From NCBI RefSeq assembly GCF_021916785.1, contig NZ_JAKCFC010000003.1:248001-312000 (forward strand): DNA of 64,000 nt, read 5' to 3'. How positions within the stretch are numbered: the stretch's first letter is position 1; every line of letters begins with the position of its first letter. Both the position numbers and the translations under genes were made by a program. The notes beneath the pieces are model-generated. The model searched no databases and had not been told where the DNA came from. It saw only the letters and a list, made by a program, of their open reading frames with translations. The stretch is from Mycolicibacterium lacusdiani (lineage in GTDB: Bacteria > Actinomycetota > Actinomycetes > Mycobacteriales > Mycobacteriaceae). Below, in pieces: positions 26,577-34,785 of the stretch.

Positions 26577-27821
26577 GTGCTCAAGGAATGGAGCCATGAC
26601 CTTCGCAGCGGTGTCAGCGCCTTGGCCGCCTACGGCGTGTCCGTCGCGTTGATGGCGGTGGCGTCGCTTGCAGTGATCAAGGCAATGATCGCGGCAGATG
26701 GTCCCGAGGCTTGGGGGGCCATAGCTCTCGGCCAAGCGGTCGGCTACGTCAGTTGCATCATCGTCGGGTACGGATGGGCCTTGTCGGGGCCTGCGAAGAT
26801 TGCGCGCGCAGACCCTGCCGCGAGGCGACGGGAGTACGCGGATTCCCTACGCGTCAGGCTGGTCCTACTCGTACCCGGTTGCGCGTTATCGGCTTTGATC
26901 GCAGCGTCGTTGGACCACGACTCAGCAACATTCGCGATGGCTGGAGCCGTGTCGTTCACTCTGACGGGCCTCACCGGCAACTGGTATTTCGTAGGCGTAT
27001 CGCGGCCAATCACCATGCTGCTGCTTGAAACATGCCCCCGTGTCGCAGGAATGCTGGTCGGCGTCGTGCTGATGCATCAGGGCCGTGGCGCAATGGCGGG
27101 ATTGGCCTGTATGAGCGGCGGCATGTTGCTAGCTTTCCTCATCGTCACCGTGTGGGTCTACTGGTCGACGTCGTCTACGGCTCGCGTTCCGTTAGCCAAG
27201 CGATCACTCGCGACCATCCTCGCCGAGCAACGAAGTGGTGTCGTGTCGGCCTCCATGACGGGGCTCTATCTCGCGATGCCGCTAGCGATCATCGCCTTGG
27301 TGGCACCGACGGTTCAGCCTGCATTCGCCTTGGCGGATCGGGTGAAGAACCAGCTGATCGCCGCGATGAGTCCGTTGATCACCGTGTTGCAGGCGTGGGT
27401 GCCGCGCGGCCTCGGAGAGGAGCGGATCAAACGGGCGCGACTGGCCTTCTACGCGTCCTGCTTACTCACGGGGGCCATGTGCGCTGTCTTCGTCGTCATC
27501 GGGCCAAGTCTCTTTCACTGGCTCGGCAATGCCGAAATCAGTGTCTCGTTGACCGTGACGATCCTCGTCGGGGTCCTGACCGCACTGGCCGTGACTGACC
27601 AGGTGGTCTCCAAAGCCGTTCTCGCGCCGTTCTTCCGACTCCACGTCGTGGCCTGGGCCACGGTCTGGGGCACCATCTCGGGAATCCCCTTGATTGCCCT
27701 CGGATCCGTACTCTTCGGGGCGCCGGGCGCTCTCACCGGTGCGATAGCGGGCATGCTCGTCCGCATCGGCATCCAAGTGCTTGATTTCCGTACCAAGATA
27801 ACGAGTGCTGCTGCGGTATAG
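26577..27821 (+). CDS. Polysaccharide flippase (Wzx-like, MOP superfamily)
   Basis: A 414-residue, very hydrophobic protein with about twelve helices in the pattern of lipid-linked oligosaccharide flippases. Recognisable points are the charged start of a helix in KMDY-less form GPAKIARADP, LADRVKNQLIAAMSP in the middle, and paired helices at the C-terminus. It would turn the undecaprenyl-linked repeat to the outer leaflet. GTG 26577 with AGGGGGCG upstream is preferred over TTG 26556. Divergent from the Wzy-like gene; together the two define a Wzx/Wzy-type route. Confidence 0.85.
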   Translation: MLKEWSHDLRSGVSALAAYGVSVALMAVASLAVIKAMIAADGPEAWGAIALGQAVGYVSCIIVGYGWALSGPAKIARADPAARRREYADSLRVRLVLLVPGCALSALIAASLDHDSATFAMAGAVSFTLTGLTGNWYFVGVSRPITMLLLETCPRVAGMLVGVVLMHQGRGAMAGLACMSGGMLLAFLIVTVWVYWSTSSTARVPLAKRSLATILAEQRSGVVSASMTGLYLAMPLAIIALVAPTVQPAFALADRVKNQLIAAMSPLITVLQAWVPRGLGEERIKRARLAFYASCLLTGAMCAVFVVIGPSLFHWLGNAEISVSLTVTILVGVLTALAVTDQVVSKAVLAPFFRLHVVAWATVWGTISGIPLIALGSVLFGAPGALTGAIAGMLVRIGIQVLDFRTKITSAAAV

Positions 27822-28217
27822 GTAGTTCAACCAAGGCGCCATGCCGCACCCCTTCGAGACACGTCCTGGGAAACGACGGCTCATACGGGACCATTGCTCA
27901 TTCGCGATGTGGGCAGGGCTTGGCAACGTCGAGCCCTCGATCAGATGACACCGGAGATCAGCGCTATGGGACCATCGAGTCCGCCTCGACTCGCACGCAT
28001 CGGTTGCTGTAATCGAACGTTCCGGTGACATTGGGTCGCACTGCTTCGTTCGCCAATCAGATGGATTGGTAACTTGATTCGCATGTCGGTGGGACGTTTC
28101 AAGCGCACACGGCGCTAGGGCATAGAGCTGTTCCGTCTCTATCGAAGTACCAGCCCCGCCGGTGCAGCACGGGGATATGATCGCCCCACGACCCGCCCAG
28201 CCGAGGGGAGCCCCGCG
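27822..28217. other. Intergenic stretch (about 400 nt) upstream of methyltransferase block
   Basis: No frame with protein-like composition or a credible ribosome-binding site is visible on either strand. The only notable element is a perfect -10 hexamer TATGAT at 28176-28181, 36 nt before the next gene, with no clear -35. I see no repeat or transposase remnant. Confidence 0.6.
28176..28181 (+). promoter_or_regulatory. TATGAT -10 box upstream of methyltransferase block
   Basis: TATGAT lies 36 nt ahead of the ATG at 28218. It would drive the methyltransferase/FkbM/glycosyltransferase genes at 28.2-32.7 kb. The -35 region is GC-rich and not matched. Confidence 0.4.
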
Positions 28218-29114
28218 ATGGGAATGAACGTGATCGCAACAGACTGCTGCCCCGCATGCGGCAGCGTGGGAATGAGCGTGCTGAGTTCCCCTCGTCCCCA
28301 GTTCGTAGAACGTTGCCCGTCATGTGGGTCCGCCTTCTATCACTCGGGGGCAGCCGGAGCAGTCAGTCACAACGACGCGTACAACGTCGATGCCAACTAC
28401 CAGCGGTATCTCGAAACCTCCAACGAATCGTCCATGAGGCGTCGCTACGAAGAAACCCTGAGGCGACTCAGATCCAGGTTGCGTGACGTGGAACAACCGC
28501 ATCTGTTCGACATCGGCGCCGGCGGCGGCGACTTCTTGGCGCTCGCACGGAGCAGGGGGTTCAGGATCGCGGGGAACGAGGTGTCGAGGCCTGCGATCGA
28601 TGAGTGCCGAACTCGTCATGGCATTGACCTCGTCTTGAGCGACGATCTCCTCGCACTTGCCAGTGAGGCTCCCAAATACGACGCGGCGACCATGTGGTGC
28701 GTAATCGCCCACGTCGACGACCCCGATGAACTGTTGTCCGGCGCGCGGGCGCTGCTCCGTCCGGGAGGAATCCTCTTCCTCTCGACTCCCCGTTACTGCA
28801 TCATCGACCGCGTTGCCCTGTTGCTCCGCCGCGCAACAGGCGATCGTTATCGACGACTCTTCGACCGCCGGATCAACCACTTCCACCGCCGTCAGTACAC
28901 GCGCCGCGGTATGGAAGAACTCCTGAGACGGCATGACTTCGCACCAGAGTCCGTACGGCCCACTGTCGGGTATGGCCTTCACATGGCGGAGTACCTGCGA
29001 TCGCTGGGGCTTCCCGAAGTGGTCGCCAGACCCATAGGCGCCACTCTTGACTTGGCAGTGCGAGCCGGTTTCCTGCCGCGCAACATACTAAGCGTCTACG
29101 CCCGAGCAGTGTGA
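28218..29114 (+). CDS. Class I SAM methyltransferase with N-terminal zinc ribbon
   Basis: A 298-residue protein. The N-terminus has two CxxC pairs (CPACG and CPSCG, residues about 11-36) forming a zinc ribbon of the kind found in sugar- and TylF/NovP-like methyltransferases. Then comes a Rossmann SAM domain with DIGAGGGDFL and a post-motif acidic GNEVS. The C-terminal part (HFHRRQYTRRGMEELLRRHDF) resembles Methyltransf_23 enzymes. ATG 28218 follows GGGGAG; the Met two codons later is an alternative. Probably methylates a sugar of the locus product, before or after assembly; the site is unknown. Confidence 0.8.
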   Translation: MGMNVIATDCCPACGSVGMSVLSSPRPQFVERCPSCGSAFYHSGAAGAVSHNDAYNVDANYQRYLETSNESSMRRRYEETLRRLRSRLRDVEQPHLFDIGAGGGDFLALARSRGFRIAGNEVSRPAIDECRTRHGIDLVLSDDLLALASEAPKYDAATMWCVIAHVDDPDELLSGARALLRPGGILFLSTPRYCIIDRVALLLRRATGDRYRRLFDRRINHFHRRQYTRRGMEELLRRHDFAPESVRPTVGYGLHMAEYLRSLGLPEVVARPIGATLDLAVRAGFLPRNILSVYARAV

Positions 29115-29250
29115 CGCTCGCCTTGCGCCCACCAGAGCCGAGTCGTATCGCGGCAAGACGAACACCACCACGCCGACCCTGGCCTCCAGAACGACTTCGC
29201 TAGATCCATTAGCCTCAACGCTTTTCCGCCGATGCCGACCAGGAAGTCGT

Positions 29251-29982
29251 ATGCTCAAACTCGTGAAATCGGATGGACTCCCTGCGAGCGCTGCGACGGT
29301 GGGCCGACGACTGGACCGCTGGTTGTCGACACTCCCCGGCGCCCGGTCATTCGTCCGTTCCGGCGTGCAGATCGTGAATTCGCCATTCGCGAAGGCCCGA
29401 CTGAACACAGTCTTGGCCAGTACGGAACGCCCCGTCTGGCTCGAGATCGGGGGCCACACACCACGTGAACGCTGGGTGGTCACCAACGTCAACGCCGTCA
29501 CGCGGCTGTACCTCGACGCGACGAGGAGATGGCCACTCGAGGACGGGTCCGTGGAGTATCTGTACTCGGACAACGTGATAGAGCATCTGACGCTCGCAGC
29601 TGGCAGGGCCATGCTCAGGGAGGCTCGCAGGTGCATGATTCCTGGCGGTGCAATTCGGATCGTCACCCCTGATCTACGCACCCACGTCGACATGTATCTA
29701 CACGGGGCAGAGTCACTGAGCAATGACGTCGCGGCGCACTACCGCGACATCGGACTCGACGTCGAACACCCGGTTGATCTCGTCCGAATACCGGTGGCGT
29801 CCTTCGGGCATCATGCGGGCTACATATACGACTTCGAGACCCTTGCAGCCGAGTTGAAGAACGCGGGCTTCCACGACCCCGTCCGCTGCGCACCCGGTCA
29901 GAGTGCTCATTCCGCGTTGAGCGGTCTTGAATTGCGCACTCATGAAGGTCCAGCACAGCTAGCCGTAGAAGCTTCGGCATAG
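29251..29982 (+). CDS. Predicted SAM-dependent methyltransferase
   Basis: A 243-residue protein of a methyltransferase group often found in polysaccharide clusters. A short N-terminal segment precedes WLEIGGHTPRERW (degenerate SAM motif I), then DGSVEYLYSDNVIEHL and a MIPGGAIRIVTPDL strand typical of Methyltransf_11. There is no membrane segment. It lies in the same direction as three further methyltransferase or transferase genes, with 136 nt before and 139 nt after. Role inferred as modification of a sugar residue. Confidence 0.75.
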   Translation: MLKLVKSDGLPASAATVGRRLDRWLSTLPGARSFVRSGVQIVNSPFAKARLNTVLASTERPVWLEIGGHTPRERWVVTNVNAVTRLYLDATRRWPLEDGSVEYLYSDNVIEHLTLAAGRAMLREARRCMIPGGAIRIVTPDLRTHVDMYLHGAESLSNDVAAHYRDIGLDVEHPVDLVRIPVASFGHHAGYIYDFETLAAELKNAGFHDPVRCAPGQSAHSALSGLELRTHEGPAQLAVEASA

Positions 29983-30121
29983 TGTTGCCCATCGGCCCTT
30001 CCTGCCTGCGAGTCAGCGAGCCGGCGCCAGCCTCTTCGAGAAGAAGTACCGCGATGCACCGGGCTCGTGGCGACCGGCTTCGCAAGGTGCACAGCTTACG
30101 AGGGCTGGGTAGTGTAACGCC

Positions 30122-30808
30122 GTGAACGTCCTAAAGGCGAAGCGGATGGTTCGGAACACCCTGGGAGACAGTCGTGTTCGACGCATCAAGAGTATGCGTA
30201 CGCGGATGTCGTCCAGGACCCACATCGGCCCGTGGCGACGACCTGGTCTCAGCGGTATGGACGTCGACCTGGCGAATGCCCTCGGATGGCCTCGGGGCGG
30301 AACCTTCATCGAACTCGGCGGCAACGACGGCTTACAAGCGTCAAATTCATACCTTCTCGAGCGGGAACTTGATTGGGACGGTGTACTCATCGAGGCGATT
30401 CCCGAACTCGCCGCCGAAGCGAGGAGGAACCGCCCGCGCACGACAGTCGTGTGTGCCGTGGTTTCGGCGTCCGAGCGATGCGACGTCGTAGGCATGGATG
30501 ATCAAGACTTGACCAGCGTCGTGTCGCTCGACCCCAGCAGACTCATGGTGGCCACCACCACGCTGTCCACTGTCATAGATCGGGCCATGGATGGCCAACC
30601 GCCTGATCTGCTTTCCGTTGACGTCGAAGGACACGAGATGGCGGTTTTGGCTGGGCTGAATCTACAGAAGCATCGCCCGCGGTGGATCCTCATAGAAACG
30701 GCACATGTAGATGACGTCAGCCGAGCACTCAGTTGTTACGAACTCGTCGAACAGCTTTCCTACCACGACTATCTCTTCCGTCTCGTCGAGGACGAACCGG
30801 CCGCCTAG
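30122..30808 (+). CDS. FkbM-family methyltransferase 1
   Basis: A 228-residue FkbM-type O-methyltransferase. A basic N-terminal tail is followed by FIELGGNDGLQASNS (motif I), a VLIEAIPELAAEA segment, and LLSVDVEGHEMAVL, the family hallmark. The start is GTG 30122. FkbM enzymes methylate sugar or polyketide hydroxyls; in mycobacteria they occur in glycopeptidolipid and lipooligosaccharide loci. Next to a second, divergent FkbM gene, so the product likely carries at least two methyl ethers. Confidence 0.85.
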   Translation: MNVLKAKRMVRNTLGDSRVRRIKSMRTRMSSRTHIGPWRRPGLSGMDVDLANALGWPRGGTFIELGGNDGLQASNSYLLERELDWDGVLIEAIPELAAEARRNRPRTTVVCAVVSASERCDVVGMDDQDLTSVVSLDPSRLMVATTTLSTVIDRAMDGQPPDLLSVDVEGHEMAVLAGLNLQKHRPRWILIETAHVDDVSRALSCYELVEQLSYHDYLFRLVEDEPAA

Positions 30809-30992
30809 CGGCGAGTCCCGCCGGGTTCTGCGGTGGCCCCTTCGCGCCACCGGCTCAGCACTGCGTCGTGGCGCAACGAAGGCGAGGATGCTCGAGGAGA
30901 ATCGAAGGACGGCCGCCACCGGCGACGTTCGCGAGACGGCGATTCGAAATCCACTGCCGATCGGCCTGAACGTGCGCCAGACGGGAACGAAC

Positions 30993-31715
30993 ATGACACG
31001 AACCATGCGCAAAGGGCTCAGCCTCCTCACGCGAACAGCTTTCGTCCGTGCGATCATCCAGCACCGAGTCGTCGCAGCCGTCGAACATCTCAAGCCGATT
31101 CGCTTCTGCGCAGCGAACACCTTGATCGATGCTGGAGCGAACAAGGGACAGTTCAGCTTGGCGTTCCGCACCATTCGGCCTCGGGCACACATCATTGCCT
31201 TCGAGCCACTGCCCGAAGCCGCGGGCACGTTTGAAGAGCTATTCGCGACGGACGACTTGACCCGTCTGGAGCGCACGGCGTTGGGGCCCAACGCGGGCTC
31301 CGCGAAGTTCTACGTTGCCGATCGGACCGACAGTTCCTCGTTGTTGGAACTGGGCGCCGCGCAGGAGCGAGCCTTCGGAGTGAGGCAGGCGACGACCATC
31401 GAAGTTCCGGTCGAGCGTCTCGACGAGTCAATCGACTTCACGCTTCTCGCGCATCCCATCATGTTGAAGGTGGACGTCCAAGGTGGCGAGCAGGGCGTCT
31501 TCGAAGGATGCGACACGCTGACGGAGATCGACTTCATCTACGTCGAACTGAGCTTCGTCGAGCTCTACCACGATCAGCCGCTCTTCTCCCAGGTCAACGG
31601 GTACCTCGAGCAACGTGGCTTCAGGATCATGGGCGTCTTCAACCAGGTCGTCACGGCCGAGTACGGGCCGACACAAGTGGACGTCCTATTCGAGAGAATT
31701 CCCGCGAAACCGTAG
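30993..31715 (+). CDS. FkbM-family methyltransferase 2
   Basis: A 240-residue FkbM-type enzyme with LIDAGANKGQFSLAFR (motif I), IIAFEPLPEAAGTF and MLKVDVQGGEQGVFEG, then a YVELSFVELYHDQPL tail. ATG 30993 has GGGAACG upstream; the frame stays open to 30711 but that part overlaps the previous gene's end and is Arg-rich noise. It is only distantly similar to its FkbM neighbour, so the two are not a recent duplication. Confidence 0.87.
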   Translation: MTRTMRKGLSLLTRTAFVRAIIQHRVVAAVEHLKPIRFCAANTLIDAGANKGQFSLAFRTIRPRAHIIAFEPLPEAAGTFEELFATDDLTRLERTALGPNAGSAKFYVADRTDSSSLLELGAAQERAFGVRQATTIEVPVERLDESIDFTLLAHPIMLKVDVQGGEQGVFEGCDTLTEIDFIYVELSFVELYHDQPLFSQVNGYLEQRGFRIMGVFNQVVTAEYGPTQVDVLFERIPAKP

Positions 31716-31790
31716 GGCACCGGGACGCGCGGCGGTCCCGTCCGCGAACAGTCGTGCAGAGAACACGTCGACGAGCCGAAAGGAGCGCCA

Positions 31791-32750
31791 ATGGGCACTG
31801 ATGACACATGCGGAACCGGCTCGCTCGATCTCGCGCCCGTGGCCGTATTCGCCTACAACCGACCAGATCGCCTGAAGGCGATGGTGGAGAGCCTTCGACT
31901 GTGTCACGGCTTCGAACGAAGTTCAATCACGATCTTCGTGGACGGCCCGGCTAACGAATCAGACCGATCGTCGGTCGATTCGGTACGTGCATACGTCGCG
32001 AAACTGCAATACCCGAACCTGGAGTACGTCTTCGCCGAGAAGAACAACGGCTTGCGTAGATCTGTCTTCGAAGGTGTCTCGGCCATGATCGAAAGACACG
32101 GTCGTGTCATCGTGTTAGAGGACGATCTCGTCCTATCCCCCATCGCGTTGGACTTCTTCAACGAAGCATTGGACTACTACGCGAACGACCGGCGGGTCTG
32201 GTCGGTTTCGGGCTACATCTCGGATGTGAAGCCGCTGCGAAACTACCCGCGTGCACTGATACTTCCCTATGCCCACAGCTGGGGGTGGGCGACGTGGGAT
32301 CGAGCGTGGGAGTCGTTCGACCTCGATGCCCGTCCGCGCGACGAGAACATGAGGGCCGCCAGCTTCCGCCAAGCAATGGACATGAACGGCTTCTACCCGT
32401 TCCGGTTCACGCTCGCCCAATCCGCCGCCGGCCGAGTCGACAGTTGGTACGTCCATTGGCTCTACACGATCGTTCGGCACGGTGGCCGGTCGGTGTTCCC
32501 ACCAAGACGTGTCGTAGACAATTACGGCATAAGCGGCGGCACACACGGTGGCCGCCTGAATCCGCACGAAAGACTAGTCGCACGACCACCTTTGCTCGAA
32601 CGCGTTCCGAAACTCCAGCAGGCAGACGAAATCGACTACTTCGCAGTTGATCTCCTCAAGCGTTGCTGGGAGGCACGCGTTCAGCGGGTGATTCCCTTCG
32701 CAGGGGCACTGAAGCGTCCGGTGCGTGATTTCGTCAAAAGGATCAGGTGA
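31791..32750 (+). CDS. Glycosyltransferase (GNT-I/family-2-like GT-A fold)
   Basis: A 319-residue GT-A enzyme. The N-terminal VAVFAYNRPDRL nucleotide-binding strand, a NNGLRRSVFEGV segment and the metal-binding acidic motif VIVLEDDLVLSP (DxD-type) are visible, followed by HSWGWATWDRAW, typical of bacterial glycosyltransferases of lipooligosaccharide and O-antigen clusters. A strong AAAGGAG precedes ATG 31791. It would add one sugar of the repeat on the cytoplasmic face; donor and linkage unknown. Confidence 0.87.
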   Translation: MGTDDTCGTGSLDLAPVAVFAYNRPDRLKAMVESLRLCHGFERSSITIFVDGPANESDRSSVDSVRAYVAKLQYPNLEYVFAEKNNGLRRSVFEGVSAMIERHGRVIVLEDDLVLSPIALDFFNEALDYYANDRRVWSVSGYISDVKPLRNYPRALILPYAHSWGWATWDRAWESFDLDARPRDENMRAASFRQAMDMNGFYPFRFTLAQSAAGRVDSWYVHWLYTIVRHGGRSVFPPRRVVDNYGISGGTHGGRLNPHERLVARPPLLERVPKLQQADEIDYFAVDLLKRCWEARVQRVIPFAGALKRPVRDFVKRIR

Positions 32751-32857
32751 CCCGGTAAGGCCGCGTCATGTAGGTGACCACCCGTCTGCGAACGCAGTGA
32801 TCGCGGCTGTCACACAGCCCAATGTCTCGCAGGCGACCTAGGACAGTCGTTTCTTCT

Positions 32858-34144
32858 TTAGCGCTCGACCCTCAAGCGCCGCAGACGAGAGGGACTCTGG
32901 GCGACGCTGCGACCACGCTCGGCCGCGACCTCACCGATGACACGCTCGAAAGCTGCCATCGCGACGTCCGGGCTCAACGTCCCCGTACGGTATCGGCGGC
33001 CAGCCTCGCCATACGCTGCAGCCCTCTTGGCGTCTCCCGACAAGGAGATTGCAGTATCGAGGAGCGTTGACGGGTCACCGGCAGCCACTACGACGCCGGC
33101 TCCGGCCTGTAGCACTTCACCCGCTGCGATACCGTCCAAGTCGGTAGCCGCGAGTATCGGTCGAGCGGCGTCGAAGTAGGAGGTGAGCTTGCTCGGTACG
33201 GCCATGGTGGACACCCCGGGCAACTCGTTGACGATCAGACAGTCGGCAGCCGACAGCGCGTACCTGTAGGCCTCCTTATCGAGAGGATCGACGAACTGGA
33301 TGCGCTCGATCCCGTCGGCCAGCCGTTCGAGGCTCTCGCGCTCACCACCGTCCCCAACGAGGATGAACTTGATGGGCGCGCCCCTTTCATCCGCCAAACG
33401 CGCTGCTTGCACGACATTCTCGAGACCCTGCTTCGCACCCATGTTCCCTGTATGAACTGCGAGGAGACAATCAGCCGGCCAGCCGAGTGCGAGGCGCGCG
33501 TCTTGCTTGTCGATCACGGGTGCCGGTTCGAGATGAGTCCAGTTGCGGATGACCTCGACGCGAGCGGGGTTCAACTCGAATTCGCGGATGAAGTAGTCGC
33601 CGAACCGGGGGTGAATCGCGATGACTTTATCCGCTGCGCGAAGTACGAACTTCTCGACCGCCCTGGTGACTGCCGTCGACCATGCGCCTCCCTCCTTGGT
33701 CTCGACCATGCCTAGCGTGTAGATGTCCTGAATCCACACGACCAGACCTGGCCGCCTCGGTGTCATTCGAATTCGTGCCGTCGCCATCGCGGTTGCGAAC
33801 AGCGCGGGAGAGACCGCGACCACGACGGAGTCGGCTTCGAATCTGCAGAACAGTAGCCTGGCGCCCAAGCTCACTTCCGACAGCAGTCTGCGCAGCCCGC
33901 GTGGAGGCCGTGGCACGTAATGCCTCAACCGACGTACCGCGACACCATCGATGGACTCCTCGCTGCGCCAACCACCGTATCCATCGCGGATCTTCCATTC
34001 TGGATAAAACGGGTGCGCAACGTAAGCCGTCACGCCATGGGCTCGGGCGCGCAAGCCAGCCGCCAACCCCCCGGCGTAAGGCGCAACACCGGTCGCATCT
34101 GGGGGGTAGTGCAAGCTCAGGATCGACACGCGATGACCGGGCAT
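32858..34144 (-). CDS. Family 4 glycosyltransferase (WcaI-like)
   Basis: A 428-residue GT-B enzyme. The N-terminal domain starts ILSLHYPPDATGVAPYAGGLA, and the C-terminal donor domain has VHTGNMGAKQGLENVVQAA, ILVGDGGERESLE and the ExPGVST(x)AVPSKLTSYF acceptor/donor motif. The ATG at 34142-34144 begins at the fold; the longer frame upstream is not protein-like. It is on the minus strand, facing the other glycosyltransferase gene, downstream of a 641-nt AT-rich gap. Similar enzymes transfer fucose or other sugars in colanic-acid-like clusters. Confidence 0.88.
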   Translation of the reverse strand: MPGHRVSILSLHYPPDATGVAPYAGGLAAGLRARAHGVTAYVAHPFYPEWKIRDGYGGWRSEESIDGVAVRRLRHYVPRPPRGLRRLLSEVSLGARLLFCRFEADSVVVAVSPALFATAMATARIRMTPRRPGLVVWIQDIYTLGMVETKEGGAWSTAVTRAVEKFVLRAADKVIAIHPRFGDYFIREFELNPARVEVIRNWTHLEPAPVIDKQDARLALGWPADCLLAVHTGNMGAKQGLENVVQAARLADERGAPIKFILVGDGGERESLERLADGIERIQFVDPLDKEAYRYALSAADCLIVNELPGVSTMAVPSKLTSYFDAARPILAATDLDGIAAGEVLQAGAGVVVAAGDPSTLLDTAISLSGDAKRAAAYGEAGRRYRTGTLSPDVAMAAFERVIGEVAAERGRSVAQSPSRLRRLRVER

Positions 34145-34785
34145 GGCGTGACAGTACAACCAACGCTCTGTCCGGGATTGGTGAACGACCGCAATTTCGG
34201 CGCTAAAAAGGCTCTGCGACAACGGGCTTCCCGCTCTGTGCTGGTGCACGTCTCGATATCGCCCGCGGACCGCCCTCCAGCGCATGAAGCCTCGGGACGA
34301 ATCTCCGGTGACATGTCAAGGCAGCACACGTGAGGTACCACGGGCAGATTCCCTCGCGCGTTGGAGTTTGCTGTACCGACCGCACCGGGCCGTTTATTCA
34401 CGCAGACGCTAAATATTGTCGGCTATCGGTAAATTGCTGTTTCTCCTGCGGTTTTACAACATACCGAAGGTACCGAAGTCGCGTGTTATGGCAGGTCGAC
34501 GCCGTTTTGACGAGAAAGACAATTCCGGTTGCTGGCCACTTCTGTCGGTGCTAGCCTCGGGCCACTGGGGCGTGAGCCGAATCACTGAGGTTCCACGCAG
34601 TGACTTGGAAACGGGGGGGTCTCAGGTGGTATTCGGGCGAGCGGGCACGACATGACCGTCACCGGAGACCTCGATCCGCTAACCACTGCGGGCTACGAGC
34701 ACCAACGAAGCCGCTCGTAGGTATCAGGCCGAGCGACGATGCCACCACTAAAGGTGGCTGCGAGCGCTGAATCATAAGGGGAGAC
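34145..34785. other. Long AT-richer intergenic region between divergent units
   Basis: No credible coding frame was found. The segment from about 34380 to 34540 is visibly richer in A and T than the rest of the window. Other elements are a run of seven G at 34613-34619 and a 6-bp hairpin GCCACC-N6-GGTGGC at 34741-34758 just before the uxs-ugd ribosome-binding site. It must hold the promoters of the GT4 gene (left) and the uxs-ugd unit (right). No transposase remnant was recognised. Confidence 0.5.

Noticed and set aside
34330..34655. Two short frames in the AT-richer gap
   Set aside because: No ribosome-binding site, overlapping frames, no recognisable motif and poor codon composition for this genome.
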